Part shown: piece by piece, positions 11,701 to 18,094 of the stretch
How the letters are laid out: each line of letters begins with the position of its first letter
Numbering within the stretch: position 1 is the stretch's first letter
NCBI RefSeq assembly: GCF_900475755.1
Contig: NZ_LS483411.1
Location: 1,488,001 to 1,552,000 of the forward strand
DNA length: 64,000 nucleotides
From: Haemophilus influenzae
GTDB lineage: Bacteria; Pseudomonadota; Gammaproteobacteria; Enterobacterales; Pasteurellaceae
Direction: 5' to 3'
Notes under the pieces: generated by a model
The model's input: only the letters and a program-made list of their open reading frames with translations
What the model was told of the DNA's origin: nothing
Database searches by the model: none
Position numbers and translations under genes: made by a program

Positions 11701-12169
11701 CTTGCTCCACAGCACGATAGCCCGCGGCTTCTAATTGTAAACGCATTTTATCGATGACCAAACGATCGCCTTTTTTAATCAGAAGCACATTGTGTTGTAA
11801 ATATTGTGGCGGGCAAAGGCGTTGCATTAATGTCGAAATCGGCAATAAGAAAATGCCTTTTTTCGCATTTTGTAAATGGAAAAGCGCACTTAAACGAGAG
11901 GAAATAATTTCTTGATGGGGAGAAAAGGTATCATAAGGTAAGGTTTCCCAATCAGGGAATACGCAAACATTTTGACTGCTTAATTCCGATAAAACACGCG
12001 ATAAACGTACCGCACTTCGTGTATCTGGTGTGACTACTACAGTTAAATTTTGATTTTGCTCTGCAATTTCACTAATCGCCAGTGCATCAGCACCTTGTAA
12101 GACATTGCCTAAAATTTTATGATCATTAGGTTGGGTTGGAATATCAGGTTGGAAAAAAGCCGTTTTCAT
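8729..12169 (-). CDS. mfd: Transcription-repair coupling factor
   Basis: Mfd is an ATP-driven DNA translocase that removes RNA polymerase stalled at lesions and recruits UvrA. I start at the ATG at 12169 (MKTAFFQP), giving 1146 aa; the open frame extends 14 codons further but runs through an inverted repeat. The N terminus resembles UvrB and is followed by the RNA-polymerase-interaction domain (VVHLDHGVGRYGGL). The helicase core has Walker A GDVGFGKTE and Walker B DEEHRFG, and the C-terminal TRCF domain follows. The UvrABC partner gene uvrB lies 8.5 kb away. Confidence 0.97.
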   Translation of the reverse strand: MKTAFFQPDIPTQPNDHKILGNVLQGADALAISEIAEQNQNLTVVVTPDTRSAVRLSRVLSELSSQNVCVFPDWETLPYDTFSPHQEIISSRLSALFHLQNAKKGIFLLPISTLMQRLCPPQYLQHNVLLIKKGDRLVIDKMRLQLEAAGYRAVEQVLEHGEYAVRGALLDLFPMGSAVPFRLDFFDDEIDSIRTFDVDTQRTLDEINSINLLPAHEFPTDDKGIEFFRAQFRETFGEIRRDPEHIYQQISKGTLISGIEYWQPLFFSEMATLFDYLPEQTLFVDMENNQTQGERFYQDAKQRYEQRKVDPMRPLLSPEKLWLNVDKVNRRLKSYPRITFKAEKVRSSVCQKNLPVAALPEVTIQSQQKEPLGQLRQFIEHFKGNILFSVETEGRRETLLDLLSALKLKPKQIQSLEQAKNEKFSLLVSSLEQGFIIEQSFPVAIIGEANLLGERVQQRSRDKRKTINPDTLVRNLAELKIGQPVVHLDHGVGRYGGLVTLDTGGIKAEYLLLNYANESKLYVPVTSLHLISRYVGGSDESAPLHKLGNEAWAKSRQKAAEKIRDVAAELLDVYAQREAKKGFAFKYDREEFQQFAATFPFEETYDQEMAINAVISDMCQPKAMDRLVCGDVGFGKTEVAMRAAFLAVMNHKQVAVLVPTTLLAQQHYENFKDRFANLPVNVEVLSRFKTAKEQKQILENLAEGKVDILIGTHKLIQSDVKFSDLGLLIIDEEHRFGVGQKEKIKQLRANIDILTLTATPIPRTLNMAMNGIRDLSIISTPPARRLSIKTFVRQNDDLVVREAILREILRGGQVYYLHNDVASIENTAEKLTALVPEARVIVGHGQMRERELERVMSDFYHQRYNVLVCSTIIETGIDVPTANTIIIERADHFGLAQLHQLRGRVGRSHHQAYAYLLTPPPKMMTKDAERRLDALENLDNLGAGFILATHDLEIRGAGELLGNEQSGQIESIGFSLYMELLDAAVKALKEGREPSLEELTQQQADIELRVPALLPDDYLGDVNMRLSFYKRIAAAESKAELDELKVELIDRFGLLPDATKNLLQIAELRLLVEPLKVVRIDAGTQGGFIEFSAKAQVNPDKFIQLIQKEPIVYRFDGPLKFKFMKDLSDNKVRLEFVVDLLRTIAA

Positions 12170-12180
12170 AAATATAAATA

Positions 12181-12211
12181 ATGCGTCAATCTTGTATAAA
12201 AATTGACGCAT
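12181..12211. terminator. Perfect inverted repeat upstream of mfd
   Basis: ATGCGTCAAT and ATTGACGCAT are exact inverted copies separated by 11 bases, just before the mfd start. It may stop read-through from the upstream small gene, or affect mfd translation. It lacks a clear T run on the minus strand, so terminator is only the best guess. Confidence 0.45.
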
Positions 12212-12247
12212 AGTGTACTGGAATTTGCCCTATCTTTCAATAAGCTT

Positions 12248-12265
12248 ACTGTTTAAAAAAACAGT
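12248..12265 (-). terminator. Weak hairpin after the small DUF5363 gene
   Basis: ACTGTTT and AAACAGT pair around four bases just downstream of the stop codon of the small minus-strand gene. It is A/T-rich and short, so termination would be weak. Confidence 0.4.
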
Positions 12266-12271
12266 TAATAT

Positions 12272-12445
12272 TTATTTCTTTAAAGAAGATTCTTCTTTCT
12301 TCAAATTACCATTTTCATCTTCTGTTGCTAACATAGGCACGCAGCTACAATTAGGTTGATCTAAACCCCATTCTTTAATGAAGTTGTCATATTTTTCAAG
12401 TGCGCGTTTAAACCAGCCTTTTGGTTTTGCGGTTTGTTCTGTCAT
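12272..12445 (-). CDS. Small DUF5363-like protein
   Basis: This 57-aa protein begins MTEQTAKPKGWFKRALEKYD and contains a CSC motif followed by an acidic, then Lys-rich tail (EESSLKK). Its ATG overlaps the tmcA stop codon in an ATGA arrangement, which implies translational coupling to tmcA. It resembles the small Pasteurellaceae proteins I remember under DUF5363. No function is known to me. It has no signal peptide or membrane segment. The two close cysteines could bind metal or form a disulfide, but that is a guess. Confidence 0.75.
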   Translation of the reverse strand: MTEQTAKPKGWFKRALEKYDNFIKEWGLDQPNCSCVPMLATEDENGNLKKEESSLKK

Positions 12446-14412
12446 AAAGTTCCTCGCTCTAAATATTGTTTAATTTCTAAACGTAGCCGTTCTACGCCTT
12501 TTTTCTTGTTAATGGGAAGTTGTTTTTTTGTTAAATAAGCGGAAATTAATGGGAAATTTTCTTTGCCCGCTAATTTTAATAAACGCCTCATCGCAGGAAT
12601 GCTTGAAAATAAAGTGCGGTAAAAATTAGCGAAGTTTTTTAAGCTCATCCAATCAAAATCATCAAGCTGCCAATCAATTTGATTTTGCGAAAAATTTTCT
12701 GCCAAAGGATGATAAGACAGGCTAATATTTCGCTGAAATTGTTTATATGCAGTATCAACTAAAGCCAATCCTTCTTTAGAAATACCTTTTAGGGCTATCG
12801 CTGAATAACAACTACTACTCGCTTCTTGATGCTCGCCTAAATGCACCAAAACAAAACCGCACTTTTGCCAAAATTTTTCGAGTTCGTCAGTGTAACCAAA
12901 ACTTACCGAAAGAAAATCCACTTCTGAATTTTCCATAAATTTCATTAGATTTTGACCAATTCCCTTTTTTTGCCAATTTGGCTGAACTGCGATACGAGAA
13001 ATTCGTAAAGATCGTAATTTACAGGCTTGGGATAAATTTTCGTGGAAACATAACGCCTGTGGCACAAGGTTCCCTTTTGGACGGCGTCTGCCTTGTTGAA
13101 TTTGCACAATCAATTCATCATCTGCCATATTTCCCTCTTCCAACGCCCAGATTGCACCGAGCAAATTCTGTTGATATTCTGCAAAATAAAAACGTTGATT
13201 TTCTCCATCAAGTAAACGGCGAAGATCGAGTGGCGATGTACGGTAGTGAGCAATCGTCATTAGTCCATAAAAATCTCGAAAGAAAAATTGATGACTATAT
13301 TCCTCTTGTCTGCCCTTGCTTGTGAGGGGTGCTACCGAAGGCTGAGGGGGGCTGGCTATATCTAAGTCCCCCTTCCGCCCTACGGGCACCTTCCCCCGCA
13401 AGCAGGGGAAGGAAAGGTTTTTAGCGTTTTCCTCAATGTTATAAGTAATATCGCTATAGTCGAAGTGCTGAAAATCATCTTCGGCATTTAGCAACAAAAG
13501 ATCATCAATAAAATGTTCTAAGGGATCATTTTCTTGCCAACGTAGAGGCTGTTTAAGCTCAAAATGCTGAAAAGTGCGGTGAATTTTCCGTTTAAATTTT
13601 AATTCGAAACCACGCCCCGTTCCTTCGTAGCTATGAATTGTAGTACTGAAGACAATATGTTGAAAATATTGAGAATATTGTTGCAATAAGGGCAATGGGA
13701 TCATTGCGGCTTCATCTACCAGCAACCAAGCAGATTGACTAAATTCTGGTTCATTTTGTAACCGAATAGCCAGTTCATCGGGCGCAATAAATTCTATCTC
13801 TCGTTCTGAAAATTCAATAACCGAATGTACCGCACTTTTATTCGGTGCAGTCAGATAAACTGGTGCTTGAATTTGGTTAGCAAGCATTCCCAATAATGCA
13901 GATTTCCCTCTTCCCCGCTTGGCGGTTAGAAAATAAATATCCTGCTCAGCCTGTAAAATAGTCTCGATAATTTGTTGTTGAGCTAACGTGGCATTTTTGT
14001 GATGCTCGTTAGAATAAAAAAATGCAGGAAATTCAACCGCACTTTCCTCTCTTAAAATGGGGAAATGATAACGTTCAATACACTGTTTGAAATGATCAAT
14101 AAAATTAGGCGTGGCGATTGCTGACTGATTTCCATTCCAACGTAAACTATCTTGATCAGGCTGCTGAGATAAATTTTCCCAATCGGATAACACTAAACAA
14201 AGTGTACCGCCCATTTTTAGTGTTCCAGCTGCAATAGCCAGCGCTTCAAGATGAATGCCATTTCGTCCATCAAATAAGATATGTTCAAATTCTTGTCCAA
14301 GCAAATTTGTTGCTTTAGAAAAAGCAATGCCACTTTCGCCGATAATCAAAACGTTATCAGGCACAAGTGGCAAGGTTTTGCAGATTAAAATTTGAAGATG
14401 GCGAGATGGCAT
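12442..14412 (-). CDS. tmcA: tRNA(Met) cytidine acetyltransferase, with in-frame repeat insert
   Basis: TmcA makes N4-acetylcytidine at the wobble base of elongator tRNA-Met, using acetyl-CoA and ATP, and so protects against misreading of AUA codons. It is 656 aa. The helicase-like domain has Walker A GRGKS at 167-171 and VDEAAMIPLP; the GNAT acetyltransferase domain contains RISRIAVQPNWQKKGIGQNL. Residues about 334-369 look foreign: they are encoded by a palindromic repeat that stays in frame and adds a Pro/Gly/Lys-rich loop between the helicase and acetyltransferase parts. Whether the enzyme still works is not visible. The stop codon overlaps the small gene downstream. Confidence 0.9.
   Translation of the reverse strand: MPSRHLQILICKTLPLVPDNVLIIGESGIAFSKATNLLGQEFEHILFDGRNGIHLEALAIAAGTLKMGGTLCLVLSDWENLSQQPDQDSLRWNGNQSAIATPNFIDHFKQCIERYHFPILREESAVEFPAFFYSNEHHKNATLAQQQIIETILQAEQDIYFLTAKRGRGKSALLGMLANQIQAPVYLTAPNKSAVHSVIEFSEREIEFIAPDELAIRLQNEPEFSQSAWLLVDEAAMIPLPLLQQYSQYFQHIVFSTTIHSYEGTGRGFELKFKRKIHRTFQHFELKQPLRWQENDPLEHFIDDLLLLNAEDDFQHFDYSDITYNIEENAKNLSFPCLRGKVPVGRKGDLDIASPPQPSVAPLTSKGRQEEYSHQFFFRDFYGLMTIAHYRTSPLDLRRLLDGENQRFYFAEYQQNLLGAIWALEEGNMADDELIVQIQQGRRRPKGNLVPQALCFHENLSQACKLRSLRISRIAVQPNWQKKGIGQNLMKFMENSEVDFLSVSFGYTDELEKFWQKCGFVLVHLGEHQEASSSCYSAIALKGISKEGLALVDTAYKQFQRNISLSYHPLAENFSQNQIDWQLDDFDWMSLKNFANFYRTLFSSIPAMRRLLKLAGKENFPLISAYLTKKQLPINKKKGVERLRLEIKQYLERGTL
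13306..13413 (-). repeat. Palindromic repeat inserted in frame in tmcA
   Basis: This stretch of about 108 bases is GC-rich compared with the flanks and packed with short inverted repeats, such as CCTTCCCC with GGGGAAGG and CGCCC-TA-CGGGC. It is translated as a loop containing GKVPVGRKGDLDIASPPQP. Its base composition and hairpins mark it as a mobile palindromic element rather than ancestral coding sequence. Confidence 0.7.
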
Positions 14413-14416
14413 CGTG

Positions 14417-14758
14417 TTATTTTAAATAGGCAATTAATATCGCACCAATAAAACTTACGCAAGCAAGCCAAAAGAAAATGCTTTTGGGTTGAGAAACTTT
14501 TTTACTGAAAAATTTTGCAGCAAACAGGATATACAAAATCAGTAATGCAAATTTAGCCACTAACCATAATTCAATATCAAAAGCGAAGAGATATAAAATG
14601 ACGACACCAGACACAATCAGCAAGGTATCTGATAAGTGCGGTAAAATTTTTAATAATTTTATCGAACGCCAATTTTTACCATTAAGCTGCATTGCACCAC
14701 GAATTACTAACAATGCCAAACTTACAAAGGCGAAAAAAATATGTAAATGAACTAACAT
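14417..14758 (-). CDS. SirB2-family membrane protein
   Basis: This is an inner-membrane protein of 113 aa with about four hydrophobic helices (LVHLHIFFAFVSLALLVI, TLLIVSGVVILYLF, LVAKFALLILYILF and a C-terminal helix). The fold and length fit the SirB2 family, whose function is unknown. I start at ATG 14758 because a good GGGAG ribosome site precedes it. A longer frame from a GTG at 14800 would begin inside the ettA terminator. The gene ends four bases before tmcA starts, so the two are probably co-transcribed. Confidence 0.8.
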   Translation of the reverse strand: MLVHLHIFFAFVSLALLVIRGAMQLNGKNWRSIKLLKILPHLSDTLLIVSGVVILYLFAFDIELWLVAKFALLILYILFAAKFFSKKVSQPKSIFFWLACVSFIGAILIAYLK

Positions 14759-14780
14759 AATCACTCCCAAAAAAGTAAGA

Positions 14781-14808
14781 AAAGTGCGGTCAAAATCCAC
14801 CGCACTTT
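14781..14808. terminator. Terminator of ettA from an inverted uptake-sequence pair
   Basis: AAAGTGCGGT and ACCGCACTTT pair around an eight-base loop. On the minus strand the hairpin is followed by TCTTACTTTTTT. It separates ettA from the SirB2-like gene. Confidence 0.8.
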
Positions 14809-14819
14809 CTCAATCTAAA

Positions 14820-16490
14820 TTACTTCGCAATACGTTTATATTTAATACGATGTGGCTGAGTAGCGGCATCGCCTAAGGTTTTCTTTTTCCACTCTTCGTA
14901 GTCTGAGAAGTTACCTTCATAGAACGTGACTTTACCTTCATCGCCGTAGTCTAAAATATGCGTTGCGATACGGTCTAAAAACCAGCGGTCGTGGGAAATA
15001 ACCATTGCACAGCCTGGGAATTCTAAGATCGCATTTTCTAAGGCACGCAAGGTTTCAACATCTAAGTCATTGGTTGGTTCGTCCAGTAATAGCACGTTAC
15101 CACCACGTTGTAGAAGTTTAGCTAAGTGTAAACGACCACGTTCCCCACCCGATAATTCGCCTACTCGTTTTTGTTGGTCCACACCTTTGAAGTTGAAACG
15201 CCCCACATAAGCACGGCTTGGAATTTCAAAGTTGCCGATAGTGAGAATGTCTTGTCCATTAGACACTTCTTCCCATACAGTTTTTTTGTCATCCATAGCG
15301 TCACGGAATTGATCCACAGACGCAAGCACAACGGTTTCGCCCATCGTAATAGATCCATTATCTGGCTGCTCTTGACCTGACAACATACGGAATAAGGTTG
15401 ATTTACCTGCACCGTTCGCTCCGATAATCCCAACGATTGCACCTTTTGGAATACTAAAGGATAAATCATCAATTAAAGTGCGGTCGCCATAAGACTTGGT
15501 TAAGTTTTGCACTTCAATCACTTTATCGCCTAAGCGTGGACCTGGTGGAATAAAGAGTTCGTTCGTCTCGTTTCGTTTTTGATATTCGCCAGAGTTCAAT
15601 TCATCAAAACGAGCCATACGTGCTTTGCTTTTCGCTTGACGGCCTTTAGGATTTTGACGAACCCATTCCAACTCTTTCGCAATGGATTTTTGACGTGCAT
15701 TTTCAGCTGCTTGTTCTTGTTCTAAACGTTTCTCTTTTTGCTCTAACCAAGAAGAATAGTTACCTTCCCAAGGAATACCCTCGCCACGATCAAGCTCTAA
15801 GATCCAACCTGCTACATTATCTAAGAAATAACGGTCGTGGGTAATTGCCACAACAGTGCCTTCGTAGTCGTGTAAGAAGCGTTCTAACCACGCCACAGAT
15901 TCCGCATCTAAGTGGTTAGTTGGTTCATCTAATAACAACATATCAGGTTTTTCGAGTAATAAGCGACAAAGTGCCACACGGCGACGCTCTCCTCCTGATA
16001 AATGTTCGATTTTAGCATCCCAATCAGGTAAACGTAATGCATCTGCCGCACGCTCTAATTGGTTATCTAAATTATGCCCATCGTGTGCTTGAATAATGGC
16101 TTCAAGATTGGCTTGTTCTGCCGCTAATTTATCAAAATCTGCATCAGGATCCGCATAAAGTGCATACACTTCATCTAAACGAGTCAGTGCATTTTTCACT
16201 TCAGAAACCGCTTCTTCCACTGCTTCACGCACGGTTTGTTGTGGCTCGAGTTTTGGCTCTTGCGGAAGATACCCAATTTTAATTCCTGGTTGCGGACGAG
16301 CCTCCCCTTCAAACTCTTTATCTACGCCTGCCATAATGCGTAAAAGGGTCGATTTCCCCGCACCATTTAAGCCCAATACCCCGATTTTCGCACCTGGGAA
16401 GAAGCTCAAAGAAATATCTTTCAAAATATGACGCTTCGGCGGCACCACTTTGCCAACACGATGCATCGTATATACAAATTGAGATGACAT
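14820..16490 (-). CDS. ettA: Energy-dependent translational throttle protein EttA (ABC-F)
   Basis: This cytoplasmic ABC-F ATPase binds the ribosomal E site and links translation to the ATP level. Two nucleotide-binding domains are seen. The Walker A motifs are GLNGAGKST and GANGAGKST, and the signatures are LSGGERRRV and LSGGERGRL. The linker between them is basic (RQAKSKARMARFDELN). There are no membrane segments. The length of 556 aa is normal for EttA. It is transcribed alone or with the genes downstream if the hairpin is leaky. Confidence 0.96.
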   Translation of the reverse strand: MSSQFVYTMHRVGKVVPPKRHILKDISLSFFPGAKIGVLGLNGAGKSTLLRIMAGVDKEFEGEARPQPGIKIGYLPQEPKLEPQQTVREAVEEAVSEVKNALTRLDEVYALYADPDADFDKLAAEQANLEAIIQAHDGHNLDNQLERAADALRLPDWDAKIEHLSGGERRRVALCRLLLEKPDMLLLDEPTNHLDAESVAWLERFLHDYEGTVVAITHDRYFLDNVAGWILELDRGEGIPWEGNYSSWLEQKEKRLEQEQAAENARQKSIAKELEWVRQNPKGRQAKSKARMARFDELNSGEYQKRNETNELFIPPGPRLGDKVIEVQNLTKSYGDRTLIDDLSFSIPKGAIVGIIGANGAGKSTLFRMLSGQEQPDNGSITMGETVVLASVDQFRDAMDDKKTVWEEVSNGQDILTIGNFEIPSRAYVGRFNFKGVDQQKRVGELSGGERGRLHLAKLLQRGGNVLLLDEPTNDLDVETLRALENAILEFPGCAMVISHDRWFLDRIATHILDYGDEGKVTFYEGNFSDYEEWKKKTLGDAATQPHRIKYKRIAK

Positions 16491-16511
16491 TAATAATTCC
16501 TCACAAAAAAA

Positions 16512-16542
16512 TTCGCCCTATTCTACTGGAAAATAGGGCGAA
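16512..16542 (-). terminator. Terminator after the toxin-antitoxin operon
   Basis: TTCGCCCTATT and AAATAGGGCGAA form a long stem. On the minus strand it is followed by TTTTTTT, so it ends the toxin gene transcript ahead of ettA. Confidence 0.85.
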
Positions 16543-16584
16543 AATATAGAATACCAAGAACAAGATTTACTTAAATTCTTACCA

Positions 16585-16848
16585 TTAACCAAAAATTTCT
16601 GGATGGGTATTAAGACGAGCTAGTCTTATTTCATCCCCCACAATTTTATAAATAAGCACGAGATCATTCTTAATATGGCAATCTCGCCAACCTTTCCAAT
16701 TGCCAGTTAAAGCGTGATCTTTATATTTTTCTGGCAATGGTAAGCTATTCAAAAGACAATACATAACTTCAATATATTCTGGACTATTTATAATAAGAGG
16801 AATATGTTTTTTAAATTCTCTTTTATATTCCTCACTCACTGAAATCAT
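16585..16848 (-). CDS. YafQ/RelE-type mRNA interferase toxin
   Basis: This 87-aa toxin of the RelE superfamily probably cuts mRNA on the ribosome. The signature RDCHIKNDLVLIYK and the C-terminal LNTHPEIFG match the YafQ branch, including the conserved His and Asp of the first motif and the near-terminal His. Its ATG overlaps the antitoxin stop by four bases, the standard order of antitoxin then toxin. I see no damage, so the pair is probably active. Confidence 0.88.
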   Translation of the reverse strand: MISVSEEYKREFKKHIPLIINSPEYIEVMYCLLNSLPLPEKYKDHALTGNWKGWRDCHIKNDLVLIYKIVGDEIRLARLNTHPEIFG

Positions 16849-17120
16849 AGTTTCATCTCCGATAGCATCGCTTGATGGAATTCCTCCAATGTTTTGTATT
16901 CACGCCCATTATGATTATCCAACTCTGCCATAGCCATTATCGTTTTTGAGTTAGGCATCTGTTCAGTTTGATAATCTAATGATACTGGAATCGCTTTCGT
17001 TTTAGCTATTTGAGCTAAAAACATATTAAGTGCTTGAGTTGGGGAAAGACCATAACTTTTAATCACTTCAAACGCTATATTTTTAGTTTCATCAGGTACT
17101 CGAAAGCTAACTGCAGCCAT
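16845..17120 (-). CDS. DinJ/RelB-type antitoxin
   Basis: This 91-aa protein has an N-terminal ribbon-helix-helix (AVSFRVPDETKNIAFEVIKSYGLSPTQALNMFL) for DNA binding, and a C-terminal part that would wrap the toxin. An AAGGAG ribosome site precedes the ATG. Upstream, A/T-rich copies of ACATACA and AATACAA at 17149-17180 may form the operator for self-repression. From memory, strain Rd may carry a different toxin-antitoxin pair here, so the locus may be variable. Confidence 0.88.
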   Translation of the reverse strand: MAAVSFRVPDETKNIAFEVIKSYGLSPTQALNMFLAQIAKTKAIPVSLDYQTEQMPNSKTIMAMAELDNHNGREYKTLEEFHQAMLSEMKL

Positions 17121-17148
17121 ATTATTTTCTCCTTATCAATGATGCTTA

Positions 17149-17180
17149 ACATACACAATAACATACAATGAAATACAATT
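17149..17180. promoter_or_regulatory. Short direct repeats upstream of the antitoxin, possible operator
   Basis: The sequence contains AACATACACAAT, AACATACAAT and AAATACAATT in tandem. Repeats of this kind before a ribbon-helix-helix antitoxin are typical autoregulation sites. I cannot assign -35 and -10 boxes with confidence. Confidence 0.4.
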
Positions 17181-17225
17181 AAAACACAAAAGATATACAA
17201 AAATGCGTTCCTAATAAATTTTAGA

Positions 17226-17251
17226 TAAAAAAAACCACCCGAAACGGGTGG
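17226..17251 (-). terminator. Strong orphan terminator
   Basis: A perfect 7-bp GC-rich stem CCACCCG/CGGGTGG is followed on the minus strand by eight T residues. No open reading frame ends here on that strand, so it most likely terminates a non-coding transcript and also shields the toxin-antitoxin operon. Confidence 0.85.
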
Positions 17252-17353
17252 CAGGAAAGTAGTTTAGCTATATTTATGATTATTTTATTTAGGAACTTTA
17301 TGAATATCAAGCAATCACTTGACGGAGGTAATGTTACTGAATATTCAGAGACG
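17226..17353 (-). ncRNA. Candidate small RNA (possibly FnrS-like)
   Basis: On the minus strand a strong terminator (CCACCCG-TTT-CGGGTGG followed by T8) has no gene in front of it. Upstream lie an A/U-rich stretch, a small hairpin TCAAG-TGATTG-CTTGA and a palindrome CTGAATATTCAG, and further up an FNR box. The run CCGTCAAGTGATTG recalls the 5' part of E. coli FnrS as I remember it. The likely -10 (TAGCAT, minus strand) is badly placed for FNR activation, so the start is uncertain. A 41-codon plus-strand frame from ATG 17300 overlaps and is an alternative. Confidence 0.4.
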
Positions 17354-17377
17354 AGGGAAATGCTATTGAGAGTTTTT

Positions 17378-17391
17378 TTGATTTACATCAA
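17378..17391. promoter_or_regulatory. FNR box
   Basis: TTGATTTACATCAA matches the FNR consensus TTGAT-N4-ATCAA exactly. It lies between the candidate small RNA and the metal-transport genes. The nearest plus-strand -10 (TAGAAT at 17423) and the candidate minus-strand -10 are both off the standard -41.5 spacing, so which promoter it controls is unclear. Confidence 0.65.
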
Positions 17392-17471
17392 TATTTTTGA
17401 CCGAAAAATTCATTTTTGCGTGTAGAATAAACAACTTCTAATGCTAACGTTCAAAATAATTAGGATTTTTT

Positions 17472-18092
17472 GTGAAAACGTATTCATTATTACTCGGTCT
17501 ATTCTTTAGTTGCAGTGCTTTATCTCACCCCCATGCATTTATTGATATACAAAGCACGCCCATTATAGAAAATAATCAACTTACTGGTTTTTCAATGAAA
17601 TGGACGTTGGATGAACCAAGTTCGTCTGCAGTTATTTATGATATGAAACAAGCTAGAACTAAATCGGAGAAACAAAAACTTCTTGATGACGTCATGGGAA
17701 ATATCGTCAGTGAACATTATTTCAGCTATTTATATGACAAGCAAAATAATAAAATCAAATATTCCCCTCGCCCAAAAAATTACGGCATTAACGTTCAAGG
17801 TTTACAACTGCAATATTATTTTGATGTGCCACTCGCCCATTCTCAAAAGTTAGAAAAAAACACATTTAGCTTACAAACTTACGATTCCACTTATTATGTG
17901 GCGATGACTTACGCCTCAAAAAGTGCGGTAGATTTTTCCGCACTTCCGAAAAATTGCCAAGGAAAATTAATTGAACCTAATGTGGATGAAAAAATCCAAG
18001 CCTACGCATCTTCACTTGATAAATCCCAAAAGAACGAAGATTATTCCTTAGGTGTGATGTTCGCACAAAAAATAATAATTCAATGTGAGTAG
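17472..18092 (+). CDS. DUF1007 periplasmic protein of a nickel/cobalt transport unit
   Basis: This is a 206-aa exported protein starting with GTG, with an AGG ribosome site before it. The signal peptide (MKTYSLLLGLFFSCSALS) leaves a mature start of HPHAF, where two histidines could bind metal, as in DUF1007 proteins. It ends two bases before the NicO-type permease, so the two form an operon. DUF1007 proteins usually accompany RcnA/NicO permeases. A periplasmic metal-binding role is inferred from this pairing. The FNR box upstream could link expression to anaerobic growth, when nickel enzymes may be needed. Confidence 0.82.
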   Translation: MKTYSLLLGLFFSCSALSHPHAFIDIQSTPIIENNQLTGFSMKWTLDEPSSSAVIYDMKQARTKSEKQKLLDDVMGNIVSEHYFSYLYDKQNNKIKYSPRPKNYGINVQGLQLQYYFDVPLAHSQKLEKNTFSLQTYDSTYYVAMTYASKSAVDFSALPKNCQGKLIEPNVDEKIQAYASSLDKSQKNEDYSLGVMFAQKIIIQCE

Positions 18093-18094
18093 AA

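Noticed and set aside
12170..12211. Upstream extension of mfd
   Set aside because: The extra 14 codons are made of an inverted repeat. The family begins near MKTAFFQP.
12978..13325. A plus-strand frame opposite tmcA reaching into the palindromic insert
   Set aside because: It is antisense to a clear gene and depends on the repeat for its end. No ribosome site precedes it.
17378..17391. Class II FNR activation of either flanking promoter
   Set aside because: The box is real, but neither candidate -10 is 22 bases from its edge. I therefore list the box without assigning a mode of action.
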